34,906 nucleotides of DNA from Aphanothece hegewaldii CCALA 016. Its GTDB lineage: Bacteria > Cyanobacteriota > Cyanobacteriia > Cyanobacteriales > Microcystaceae. The DNA lies in NCBI RefSeq assembly GCF_003007785.1, contig NZ_PXOH01000042.1, positions 1 through 34,906 of the forward strand, written 5' to 3'. Below are positions 26,373-34,439 of this stretch, one piece after another. The translations under genes and the position numbers were made by a program. The stretch's first letter is position 1. Each line of letters opens with the position of its first letter. The notes below the pieces were generated by a model. That model searched no databases. It was given only the letters and a program-made list of their open reading frames with translations, and was not told the origin of the DNA.

Positions 26373-27305
26373 ATGAGCGAACTAGGAGATAATTTAACGC
26401 TATTATCGCAATTAGTCGTTGAATTTCCAGATCGATTAAGCAATTTAATTAGCTTGGCACAAGAAGTCGAAGCCGAAGCCAATCAACTTGTAGAAAACGT
26501 TAACGCCAAACAAGAGCAAGTTAGTCAAATTTTTGAAGAAGTTCAAGCCGCACTTAATGAAATGCAGCAAGAAGTTACAACCCATCAATCTGAAACCGAT
26601 GCAGAAGTCGGCAACTTTGAAGCAAGCGTTCAAGAATTGACTCAATTTCTCACCGACGCTAAAGAACAAATCATTCAGGAAGTGTCGGGAACAACGCAAA
26701 AGATGGAACAATTCAAATCTCAATTAGAAGCAGGGCAGCAAGAAACCGAAGAAGCAGAATCTCAAACCCAAGAAACCCTTGTTCAATCTCAAGAAGCTTT
26801 GAAAGCTAGTCATGAACAACTCACCAATGCGGTTCAAGCAACCGTAGAAAAAATCGATAATCTGCGTCAGAAGCTTGAAGACTCCAAAACCACGATGAGC
26901 GATGAAATGAAAACTTTCAGCGATAAAGTGGGGGAAGATCAGACGCAAATGACTAGCCAAATTGAAGCAATGGCTAATGAATTCGCCTCCATTGGTGAAA
27001 CCTTTAATAGCGCGCTTTCTAGCACATCTGAAGCTCTTTCGGGTGGGGTAACAGGATTGATGGATACCGCCCAACAAGAGATCGAAGAACAGTTGAAAGA
27101 AATGATGGATTCAGCCGTAGAAAAAGTCACTGAATCAATTAATGGAATGGTTGAAAAAGTTACAGGATCTCAAGAAGAAGCCTCCGCCTCCCGCGAAGCC
27201 CTAGAACCTTTGTTCGATCAGTTAGAAAGTTTCCTCGATCCCCTACTCGATGGCATTGGTGGAGTCAAGAATGCGGCTGACGCAGTGGGTATCGGTTTCG
27301 GTTAA
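26373..27305 (+). CDS. Coiled-coil protein C
   Basis: A 310-residue acidic coiled-coil protein with AGGAG 9 bases before the ATG. The N-terminus (LTLLSQLVVEFPDRLSNLISL) carries one Pro at residue 19 that is matched in the gene at 30898 (LKLMAQMKDIIPPKMERLSK). The central ~170 residues are Glu/Gln heptads. The C-terminal part (ALEPLFDQLESFLDPLLDGI) ends VKNAADAVGIGFG, matching INKAKDSLGINF at the end of the gene at 30898. Those two terminal matches identify the pair C/C'. It is cytoplasmic as far as can be seen. Gene D follows after 55 bp. Confidence 0.75.
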   Translation: MSELGDNLTLLSQLVVEFPDRLSNLISLAQEVEAEANQLVENVNAKQEQVSQIFEEVQAALNEMQQEVTTHQSETDAEVGNFEASVQELTQFLTDAKEQIIQEVSGTTQKMEQFKSQLEAGQQETEEAESQTQETLVQSQEALKASHEQLTNAVQATVEKIDNLRQKLEDSKTTMSDEMKTFSDKVGEDQTQMTSQIEAMANEFASIGETFNSALSSTSEALSGGVTGLMDTAQQEIEEQLKEMMDSAVEKVTESINGMVEKVTGSQEEASASREALEPLFDQLESFLDPLLDGIGGVKNAADAVGIGFG

Positions 27306-27360
27306 GTTTTATCCTCATTGGGTATCAGCATAAAAACAATTAAAGGAGATTAGATTAATC

Positions 27361-28266
27361 ATGGCAGTTGATTTAGAAGGCAGTGTTGCCCAAACCGTTA
27401 TAAAATTACAAGAATTAATGGAACAAGCCGATCTAGCAGAAGAAAACCTCAATCAAGCGCGAGAAAAACTGGCTGCAGTCGGGCAAGAATTCGATGATAA
27501 CTGGGCGCAACTCGAAGCCAGAGCGCAAGGATTATTAGAACGCATTAGTACGGCTAGAAGCGAATTGAGTGATGCTACAGACGGAGTGAGTCAATCTCTC
27601 GGCGGTTTGCAAGGAAATATGCAATCATTGCAAGAGCAGACTCAACAATCCCTCGAAACCACTAAATCAGAAATCAATGCTTTAGGCAGCGAGTCAGAAA
27701 GCAGAGAAAGCGAATTAGTAGACGTGTTTGAATCGGTTAAAACCACCTTGGAAACCCTAAAAACTAAATTTGAAGAGGTACAAAGCGATCTCGAACAAAC
27801 TTTAGCAGATTCGCAAACTCGCTTAGAAAATGATATCGCTTCTGAGTTAGACGCTCACGAACAAGAAATCGAAGAAAAAACAACGCAATCTCAAAGTGCG
27901 ATCGCTGAAGAAGCAACCTCTCAGTTAACCGAACTTCTAGCCACCTTAGAAAGTCAGTTAACCGAAATGACTGAGACGATCAAAGCACAAGCGGAGGAAA
28001 AAGCCACAACTACCCAAGAGTCTACAAATCAAGTCCTCGAAGACTTTACCAATGGTCAAACTCAAAAAATTGAAGAGTTGATGAGCAAAGCTCAACAATT
28101 AGAAGAGTCTTTATCCTCTTTAAGTGAATTAGTAGATCAAGGGGGTGATACCATTGATACGACAAAAGATGCCTTAATGACTGGTGTACAAACTACCAAT
28201 GCAGGAGTAGAAGTAGTCTTAGGTATTTTTGATGAGGTGAAAGAATTATTAGATAAGTTTACCTAA
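27361..28266 (+). CDS. Coiled-coil protein D
   Basis: A 301-residue acidic coiled-coil protein with no proline at all, which suggests a long uninterrupted helix. AAAGGAG lies 12 bases before the ATG. The N-terminus (VAQTVIKLQELMEQADLAEE) has its counterpart in the last gene of the array (31843: DTVIYTLGQLLNIVDEADKA). Middle repeats include FEEVQSDLEQTLADSQTRLE. The C-terminal segment is less charged (MTGVQTTNAGVEVVLGIFDE, then VKELLDKFT). It closes the first four-gene block; the next gene starts 62 bp later. Confidence 0.75.
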   Translation: MAVDLEGSVAQTVIKLQELMEQADLAEENLNQAREKLAAVGQEFDDNWAQLEARAQGLLERISTARSELSDATDGVSQSLGGLQGNMQSLQEQTQQSLETTKSEINALGSESESRESELVDVFESVKTTLETLKTKFEEVQSDLEQTLADSQTRLENDIASELDAHEQEIEEKTTQSQSAIAEEATSQLTELLATLESQLTEMTETIKAQAEEKATTTQESTNQVLEDFTNGQTQKIEELMSKAQQLEESLSSLSELVDQGGDTIDTTKDALMTGVQTTNAGVEVVLGIFDEVKELLDKFT

Positions 28267-28328
28267 AAGTATTAAGTTGCTTGAAGGAAGTTTTTTGAAG
28301 CTGCTCATTGTTCTAACTATTTACCACC

Positions 28329-29228
28329 ATGATCAATATCAATGCTCTAATTAAAGATAATGAAGAAAAAGTTCAGTTACTTTCTGCCGATGCTGAGAGT
28401 AGCCTAGAAGAGATTAAAAACATGAGAGAATCTGTATCTGGGTTTAAGTCTCGCTTGATGGCTGTAGTTGAAGAAACTCAAGAAACGGGAGCCTATTTAC
28501 AACAGCAAATCAGTGAAGCGCAAAACGTTTTAGAGAACTATTCTCAAGTGGCTTTAGACAATTTTCTTCATTTTCAAGAACAGTTAGCTCAAGTTGAGCA
28601 GCAAGCAGAAACAGTGACAGATCATTGGGAAAATCAACTGGTAACTATAGAAGAAGCCCAAATTACCTTAGAATCTTCCTTCAAGCAACAAATCATTCTA
28701 TTGAGCGAGCAATTTATCCAATTAACTCAAAAAAGCCAATTTCTACAGGATAAAGTGCAAGAACATCATACAACTTCCTTGGCTCTAATTGAAGAGTTCT
28801 ATCAAGTTGGTCAGATGACTCAAAACAGTTTGAATGAGAAACAAGAAAACCAAGTGAATTGTTGTCAGCAGTTTATGCAAAATCTCAGAATCGATCTCCA
28901 GAATCCATTAGAAGATTTTCAACTTTTAATAGATGAAAGTGAAAGGGAAATCGAGGATTTAGAAAATGATCTTAATGACATTAATGAAAAATTAGAAGAG
29001 CTAATTCTAACAAAGGCTAATGATGAAATGTCTCAAGAACTTAAAAAAGCGATCGCAATCCTCGAACAAAGTATTATCAATGTTCAAGAGAGACTTGATG
29101 ATGGATTTGCCAATCTTGAACACTCCATGTTACAAGGAGAAGAACAAGCAGAAGTACTTTATCTATCCCTCAAGCAGATCAGCCAAACTTTGGCAAACTG
29201 TAGAGATGATCTTAGTCCCATTCTTTAA
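28329..29228 (+). CDS. Coiled-coil protein A' (start of second block)
   Basis: A 299-residue coiled-coil protein opening the second block. The N-terminus (INALIKDNEEKVQLLSADAE, SSLEEI) aligns loosely with protein A, and NFLHFQEQLAQVE resembles SFDEFQAKISEIE of A. The match is the weakest of the four pairs. It contains four Cys, including a CC pair (NCCQQ), unusual for the array. The C-terminus is ...SLKQISQTLANCRDDLSPIL. No clear Shine-Dalgarno precedes the ATG, in contrast to genes A-D. Only 6 bp separate it from B', so translation of the two is probably coupled. Confidence 0.7.
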   Translation: MININALIKDNEEKVQLLSADAESSLEEIKNMRESVSGFKSRLMAVVEETQETGAYLQQQISEAQNVLENYSQVALDNFLHFQEQLAQVEQQAETVTDHWENQLVTIEEAQITLESSFKQQIILLSEQFIQLTQKSQFLQDKVQEHHTTSLALIEEFYQVGQMTQNSLNEKQENQVNCCQQFMQNLRIDLQNPLEDFQLLIDESEREIEDLENDLNDINEKLEELILTKANDEMSQELKKAIAILEQSIINVQERLDDGFANLEHSMLQGEEQAEVLYLSLKQISQTLANCRDDLSPIL

Positions 29229-29234
29229 TAAACT

Positions 29235-30878
29235 ATGCAGATTTTAAGTAGAACTCAAAAAATTCTTCTTGGCTCTGGTTCTGGGTTAGTTTTATTACTT
29301 GGATTTTTAGCCCTCAAAGCAAAAGCGGGAAACCCACCCACAGCCGCAGAGCAAGAAGAACTACTCACCATTAGCGATACACTCAAAGCCAATAGTGCTG
29401 ATCTCGGACAGTTAGCAGGGGAATTAGGAGGCACTCAAGGCGGACAGGTTGACGCAATTAGACAATATATCGATGGTATAAGTCAACAATTAGATGCGGG
29501 ACAATTGCCTGAGCAAGCAGATGTTCAACAGGTTAGCGAAAGTCTGGGGAGTTTAGGCAAGCAACTAGACGCAGGTACGGTTTCAGATTCGTCCGATGCG
29601 ACTAATTCTACTCCAGCAGAAAGTGATAAAACCTCAAAAAGTCTAGAAAACGAGAGGGAAGAATCATCAAGTCGAGAAGTTAGTAACTCTCAGTCCGAAA
29701 AATCTGAACCGACTTCAGCAAAAGACACTCAATCTAGTACTAATCGTCCTTCTACCGCTTCCTCTTCAAACCGCAAGCCCCCCGAATTCCAGGCTAAAAG
29801 TTCCTCTGCTAAAGATGCTACTGCCCGTCAAACGAATAAAACACCCGAAGCAGCTACGGCCACTGCTGCAGGTGTTGCAACAGGATCTAGTGGCGATGGG
29901 CTCAATCAAATGAAATCTGATGTTGATGAGACAGAAACTTCATTAGAGCAATTACCCGTTGTTCTAGATGAAATTATGAGTAGTCTTGTGCAATTTCAGA
30001 GCGATTTAAAAGCTCAAGAAGAGGATTTTCAAAATAACGAAATAGAATTAGTCAACTCATTAGAAAATTTTCAAGATATTTATCAGACTCATCAGACACA
30101 AATTACGGAACAACAAAATACACTCGTCAATCAATTTCAGACTTTTTTACAAGAGATTGAGCATTCAGTGACTCAAATTGAACAATCTTTTCAATCAGCT
30201 ACCGATACAGGACAAGCTTTAGGTGAGCAGATGCAGAGTGAGCATCAAATTAGTTATCAAAGCATGGAAGATTATAACTTTTATACTAATAGTTTAATCG
30301 AGGAGATTAGTCAGGAAGAAAACTCATTATTTGAAGTAGAGGAAGAGCTAGATCAACGGTTAGGTGATCTCAATGAAGTTGTTAACAACCTTCAAGAAGA
30401 GTTAGAAGAACAAATTCAAACTACTGAAACAGAATGGCTGAGTTTTACAGAAGGTATTGAAAATTATCAAATTGATATTTCTAATTATTTATCATCTTTT
30501 AGCAAGAATTTAACTCATGAACAACTAACAATAATTAAGACAATATTTAGTGAGATGAGGGAGCAAATTAGAGAAGATACCGAAGAATTAGAAGAAGAAA
30601 TTGAGCAGATAATTGATGGAACTAAAGAAAAAATATTTTCTTTTGTTAATGAATCTAATGATCATTTTAATGAAAATATTAAGGATAACTTTTTTTCAAA
30701 AAATGAATTGGCTCATGACAGGTGTCGCTTTTTATTAGAACAATTAGTAACTAATCATGAAAAGACCAAAAATCAGGAGGGTAACTGTATAGAAGTCATC
30801 AGTTTAACAGATGAAATAAAACTTAGTGCAGCAATTATGAGTGAAATAAAAATAGAATTAGATAGTTATTCATTTTAG
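29235..30878 (+). CDS. Membrane-anchored (or exported) coiled-coil protein B' with Ser/Thr-rich linker
   Basis: A 547-residue protein, the only one of the eight with a hydrophobic N-terminus (ILLGSGSGLVLLLGFLALKA, about 10-29). This is either a membrane anchor or a signal peptide, since KAKA|G would suit signal peptidase. A small helical domain (about 35-112) is followed by a low-complexity Ser/Thr/Lys/Glu linker (about 115-222; STNRPSTASSSNRKPPE), a plausible phosphorylation target. The rest (224-547) is acidic coiled coil related to protein B: NLTHEQLTIIKTIFSEM, ENIKDNF and the C-terminal AAIMSEIKIELDSYSF. It looks like the tether that would link the scaffold to the membrane. If it is cleaved and exported instead, it could not meet partners that lack export signals. 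Confidence 0.75.
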   Translation: MQILSRTQKILLGSGSGLVLLLGFLALKAKAGNPPTAAEQEELLTISDTLKANSADLGQLAGELGGTQGGQVDAIRQYIDGISQQLDAGQLPEQADVQQVSESLGSLGKQLDAGTVSDSSDATNSTPAESDKTSKSLENEREESSSREVSNSQSEKSEPTSAKDTQSSTNRPSTASSSNRKPPEFQAKSSSAKDATARQTNKTPEAATATAAGVATGSSGDGLNQMKSDVDETETSLEQLPVVLDEIMSSLVQFQSDLKAQEEDFQNNEIELVNSLENFQDIYQTHQTQITEQQNTLVNQFQTFLQEIEHSVTQIEQSFQSATDTGQALGEQMQSEHQISYQSMEDYNFYTNSLIEEISQEENSLFEVEEELDQRLGDLNEVVNNLQEELEEQIQTTETEWLSFTEGIENYQIDISNYLSSFSKNLTHEQLTIIKTIFSEMREQIREDTEELEEEIEQIIDGTKEKIFSFVNESNDHFNENIKDNFFSKNELAHDRCRFLLEQLVTNHEKTKNQEGNCIEVISLTDEIKLSAAIMSEIKIELDSYSF

Positions 30879-30897
30879 ATTATTAAGATAAAAAAAC

Positions 30898-31830
30898 ATG
30901 AATATTGAATTATCAGATGCTCTCAAATTAATGGCACAAATGAAAGATATTATTCCACCTAAAATGGAAAGATTATCGAAAAGATTTAGCGAAATACAAA
31001 AAGCTTCGACAGAAGTGATTGAGAGAACAAAAATCAATAAAGATGAACTTGTACAAACTTTAGAAAAAGCGCAAATCATTTTTGATGAATTACCTCAAAT
31101 TTTGCTCTCGTCTCAGTCTCAACTAGAAAACCATCTTAGCACTTTGTCAAATGAAATTAAAGTCTGGGAACAGTTTTTTGTTAGCAATCAAGAAGAATTA
31201 AATCATGAAATACAGCAAATACATCATCATTTACAAGATTTAAAAAATCAGATTGTTACTCAAGAAAGTCAACACTTAGCAATGCGAGAAGCCTTCCAAA
31301 AAGCCTTAAAACAACTTTGGCAAACCGTTTATCAAAAGCAGGAATTATTAACAGTTGCAGGGGAAACAACTCAACAAGAAATTTATAACTTTCAACAAAA
31401 AATTCAAGCTAATCATCATTTATTGAGTGAGCAAATTAATTTTCTAGAAAGAGAAATTGAGCAAAATCAGGAAGAAATTAGTTTAACTATTGAAGATGAG
31501 CTTAGTTCTAAATTAAGTAAATTAAGACAAAAACTAAAAAAAGATCTAGATAAAATTCATGATAATTTTGACCATAAATCCTCTGTATTATTTAATGATT
31601 TAGAACTTAATATAGAAGAAAACTTGACTCATACAGTTGAAAAAGAATTAGATAAATATCTAGAACAAATTGAATCCTTAGAAGAATCTCAGCAAAAAGC
31701 TTTAGAAATTGATCTTGCTCAAGATGAAATAGAAAATCAATTTAATTTAATTAATGGTTTAACTCCTGACATGATTCAATTAATTGAACATATTAATAAA
31801 GCCAAGGATTCTTTGGGAATAAATTTTTAA
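30898..31830 (+). CDS. Coiled-coil protein C'
   Basis: A 310-residue coiled-coil protein, the same length as C. The N-terminus LKLMAQMKDIIPPKMERLSK keeps the proline position of C, and the C-terminus INKAKDSLGINF matches that of C. The centre is richer in Lys, Asn, Ile and His than C (ELNHEIQQIHHHLQDLKNQI), and the DNA is more AT-rich. It starts 19 bp after B' without a clear Shine-Dalgarno. No signal peptide, membrane span or enzyme motif is seen. Confidence 0.7.
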   Translation: MNIELSDALKLMAQMKDIIPPKMERLSKRFSEIQKASTEVIERTKINKDELVQTLEKAQIIFDELPQILLSSQSQLENHLSTLSNEIKVWEQFFVSNQEELNHEIQQIHHHLQDLKNQIVTQESQHLAMREAFQKALKQLWQTVYQKQELLTVAGETTQQEIYNFQQKIQANHHLLSEQINFLEREIEQNQEEISLTIEDELSSKLSKLRQKLKKDLDKIHDNFDHKSSVLFNDLELNIEENLTHTVEKELDKYLEQIESLEESQQKALEIDLAQDEIENQFNLINGLTPDMIQLIEHINKAKDSLGINF

Positions 31831-31842
31831 AAAAGGTGCTAT

Positions 31843-32727
31843 ATGACTAACTTCTCCGACACAGTAATTTATACATTAGGTCAGTTACTAAATATTGTTG
31901 ATGAAGCTGATAAGGCACAAGATGAGCTAGATGAATTAGAAGAATATTTAATTGAAGTTGTCGAAAAAATTGAGAGCGAAACCTTGATTTTAAAACAACA
32001 AGCAGAAGCTTTAGCCACTCAAGCTCAAACAATAATAATTAATGTTCAAGAACAAACTCAAATTACAGAAAACAATATTAATAATACTCAATTAAAATTA
32101 AACAATCTACAACAGCAATACCAAGAAAATCAAGAAAATACTAAAAATGCTTTAGTTTTATTTAGTGAAAATATAGAAATATCTCAAGCTGAGTTATTGG
32201 AAGTTTTGTCAAGCTCTAACTATTCTTTTGAAGAACTTCTTGACAAAACTCAAATTGCAGAAGTAGAACTTGAATCAGCTTTAATCAAATCAGATGATTT
32301 TTTAACAAATGTTATAGTTAATATGCTCAAAAATTCTTTACAAGAAGCTGAACACCAAGGGACGGATCTAGAAGAACTAATTCAGCAAGAAAGCATTGAT
32401 TCAATTCAGCAAAAAACTAATAATTTAAAACTTTTTTTAGAAGAAGTAGGAGAAAAAATTAAAGAAAAGACTACTCTTTTTGAATTTTTAAAAAACACAT
32501 CAGAAAATGATTTATTTAATTTATTGAATGAGTATGACCATGACTTTAAAAAGCTTGTTAATCAATTAATTGCAAATAGCAAGGATAAACAAATACAAAT
32601 AGAAGAAAGAAATAATATTCTTTTATCTATATTCAAAAATTTAAATGAAACATATGCCGATACAAAAGAACAAACAGCAAAATTCATGGCTTTATTACAA
32701 AAATTGGAAAAAAGGATGATGTCTTAA
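31843..32727 (+). CDS. Coiled-coil protein D' (last gene of the array)
   Basis: A 294-residue coiled-coil protein with AAGGTG 4 bases before the ATG, only 12 bp after C'. The N-terminus (DTVIYTLGQLLNIVDEADKA, QDELDELEEYLIEV) aligns with protein D. Like D it appears to lack proline, fitting one long helix. Asn- and Gln-rich heptads follow (NINNTQLKLNNLQQQYQENQ), and it ends FMALLQKLEKRMMS. The operon ends here: 63 bp later an IS701-type transposase fragment begins, and no convincing terminator is visible in between (only TCTTTC/GAAAGA, 6 bp). Confidence 0.7.
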   Translation: MTNFSDTVIYTLGQLLNIVDEADKAQDELDELEEYLIEVVEKIESETLILKQQAEALATQAQTIIINVQEQTQITENNINNTQLKLNNLQQQYQENQENTKNALVLFSENIEISQAELLEVLSSSNYSFEELLDKTQIAEVELESALIKSDDFLTNVIVNMLKNSLQEAEHQGTDLEELIQQESIDSIQQKTNNLKLFLEEVGEKIKEKTTLFEFLKNTSENDLFNLLNEYDHDFKKLVNQLIANSKDKQIQIEERNNILLSIFKNLNETYADTKEQTAKFMALLQKLEKRMMS

Positions 32728-32790
32728 CTCTCTTTCATCACTCTGGGAAAGATAAAATGAAGAAAAGAGATGGAAACCTAGATAGAGACT

Positions 32791-33081
32791 ATGATTAAGC
32801 CTAGACCTCCTGCCCCAACCGTTAAATTTATTGATACATACTGCAAATTGTACCAAGACTTATTTGTAGAAGTCAGAGCTTATGAGTGCTTTAAATATCT
32901 TCATGCAGGGCGAGTTCTGACTTTCACAAAAAGCCAAGCCTTACGCAGAGCGCATTTTCAGAGATTAGTTCATAAGCCCAAAAATCTTTATAATGCGCTC
33001 TGCGACCCAATATTAGTGGCTCAAACCTATATAACCTCAGTTTTGGATAAGGAGAGCAACCAAGGAAAAGGTGGAAGCTAG
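32791..33081 (+). pseudogene. IS701-family transposase, N-terminal fragment fused to unrelated sequence
   Basis: The first ~40 residues (MIKPRPPAPTVKFIDTYCKL, FVEVRAYECFKYLH) match the start of cyanobacterial IS701-type transposases. From about 32908 the homology ends, and the frame reads through unrelated sequence to a stop at 33081. No catalytic residue is present. The break coincides with a ~120-bp segment bearing a 13-bp inverted repeat and then the left end of an IS982 element, so this is a truncated IS at the edge of an IS cluster. Confidence 0.75.
32944..33004. repeat. Inverted repeat with 13-bp perfect arms
   Basis: CGCAGAGCGCATT (32944-32956) and AATGCGCTCTGCG (32992-33004) are perfect complements around a 35-base loop. 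They sit in the ~120-bp segment (about 32910-33032) between the IS701 fragment and the IS982 end that I cannot assign. It may be a MITE, an IS end or a folded RNA; the GC-rich arms contrast with the AT-rich surroundings. Confidence 0.5.
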
Positions 33082-33122
33082 TAAGCTGAAGAGTATCCAA
33101 CAAATCAGCAGCCCCACCTATT

Positions 33123-34112
33123 ATGTTTAGTTTAGAAGCACTTTTTTGCCATGTCGATGATTTTTGCCAAGTATTTGAAGCCAAATGGCTGGAAAAACTC
33201 TTGTCCAGCTCGTCCAAATGGCGTAAACGAGCTAAAAGCTTGAGTTTAAGTGAAATTATGACCATTCTCATCTCTTTTCACCAAAATCATTATCGAGATT
33301 TTCAACATTACTATCTCAATCACGTTTGTGCGCACTGGCGAAAAGCCTTCCCGCAACTGCCTAGCTATCAGCGATTCATTCAATGGATACCCTCTACCTT
33401 AATACCTTTGTGTGTTTATTTAAAGCACTGTTTCGGTCAATGTACTGGTATTAGCTTTGTCGATGCCACTAAAGTTCAGGTTTGCCATAATCGCCGCATT
33501 GGGAGTCATCGCGTTTTTCAAAACCTCGCGGCTCGTGGGAAAACTTCTGTGGATTGGTTTTTTGGCTTCAAACTGCATTTAATCGTCAATGAGCGCGGAG
33601 AATTACTCAATGTTCATATTACTCCTGGGAATGTAGATGACCGTAAACCCGTGTCAAAACTGCTGCAATCCTTATTTGGTAAAGTTTTTGCTGACCGAGG
33701 TTATGTCTCGCAAGCGATCGCCGAGACATTGCTCAACGATTTTGGTATTGAGTTTTTTGTCAAACCTAAAAGAAACATGAAAAATCGCCTGATGCGTCTG
33801 CATGATAAGCTTTTATCCCGTAAACGCTCAATTGTTGAGACGATTACCCTTCCAACTTAAAAATATCTCTCAAATTGAGCATTCTCGTCACCGTAGTCCT
33901 AAATGAAAAATAGACAAATATGGACAGCCTTATTTTTAGATCTTGGTTCGGAGCAAAAGTCTTTAGCTTTAGAAGGCTGTCCATATTTGTCAAGACTTTT
34001 TGTATCTCCTGTTAATTTCTGCGTTAATCTTCTCTGTGGTCTAATTGCTTATTGCCACCAGCCTAAAAAACCTTCTCTTCGGATGGAGTGGGCTTTACCT
34101 CAATCTGCTTAA
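33123..34112 (+). pseudogene. IS982-family transposase, inactivated by a frameshift and an insertion
   Basis: The first 240 residues are a good IS982 DDE transposase (DF-type): LSLSEIMTILISFH, TGISFVDATKVQVCHN, WFFGFKLHLIVNE, ITPGNVDDRKP, KVFADRGYVSQ, NMKNRLM and RKRSIVETI. The frame then shifts near 33848-33852, where one extra base in ACCCTTCC changes frame. The true sequence resumes as QLKNISQIEHSRHRSP, is cut again by a 110-bp insertion (33901-34010), and resumes as VNFCVNLLCGLIAYCHQPKK to the stop at 34110-34112. Rejoining the three parts gives a full-length C-terminus, so only these two lesions separate it from an intact gene. Confidence 0.85.
33901..34010. mobile_element. MITE-like 110-bp insertion inside the IS982 transposase gene
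   Basis: Removing 33901-34010 restores ...CGTAGTCCT|GTTAATTTC, encoding the expected RSPVNF. The insert has perfect 19-bp arms, GACAAATATGGACAGCCTT (33913-33931) and its complement (33973-33991), around a 41-base loop. TCCT occurs at both edges (33897-33900 and 34007-34010), consistent with a 4-bp target duplication. It has no coding capacity and must be mobilised, if at all, by another element. Confidence 0.75.
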
Positions 34113-34124
34113 CCCAAACTGAGG

Positions 34125-34439
34125 TTGGGTTACATTTATGATTATGTCGGAAACCGTCTCACTAAAACCGAATCGGTTGAAGGAGTGACGACTTATATTT
34201 ATGATAACAACGATCGGCTGTTAACTGAAACGACCAATGGAGTGGTTACGGTTTATGAATACGATGATAATGGCAATACTTTATCTCGTCAGCAAGGAAG
34301 TGAAGAGACGGTTTATGAGTGGAATGATGAAAATCTGTTGGTGAAGGTGATCCCCGCAGATGGTCAGGAAGTTAGCTATGTTTATGATGCAGATGGGATT
34401 CGAGTAGCTTCTACTGTTGATGGTGTCGGCACTGAGTAG
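34125..34439 (+). pseudogene. RHS/YD-repeat protein fragment
   Basis: About 100 codons of RHS repeats: YIYDYVGNRLTKTE, TTYIYDNNDRLLTE, TVYEYDDNGNTLSR, TVYEWNDENLL and VSYVYDADGIRV. The left side is cut by the IS982 end (the apparent TTG start at 34125 lies in the IS terminus) and the right side by the IS5-type element: the stop TAG at 34437-34439 falls at that junction. RHS proteins are large surface or toxin-delivery polypeptides; only a fragment from near the repeat core survives here and cannot function. Confidence 0.75.

Larger units (their letters stand above)
33033..34126 (+). mobile_element. IS982-family element, degenerate, with nested insertion
   Basis: The transposase region is bounded by imperfect inverted ends: AACCTCAGTTTTGG at 33033-33046 and CCAAACTGAGGTT at 34114-34126. 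The span is 1094 bp; without the 110-bp nested insertion it is about 984 bp, a normal size for IS982. The flanks show no matching target duplication (ACCTATAT before, GGGTTACA after), and the right flank is an RHS gene, so one side has been rearranged. Confidence 0.7.

Noticed and set aside
24419..32727. Annotation of the coiled-coil genes as SMC, chemotaxis receptor or phage tail proteins
   Set aside because: No Walker motifs, hinge, MCP hairpin signature or tail-fibre motifs are seen. Any such similarity would come from coiled-coil composition.
32924..33271. Minus-strand 115-codon frame across the IS982 left end
   Set aside because: It spans the IS boundary and the start of the transposase gene, and has no recognisable domain.
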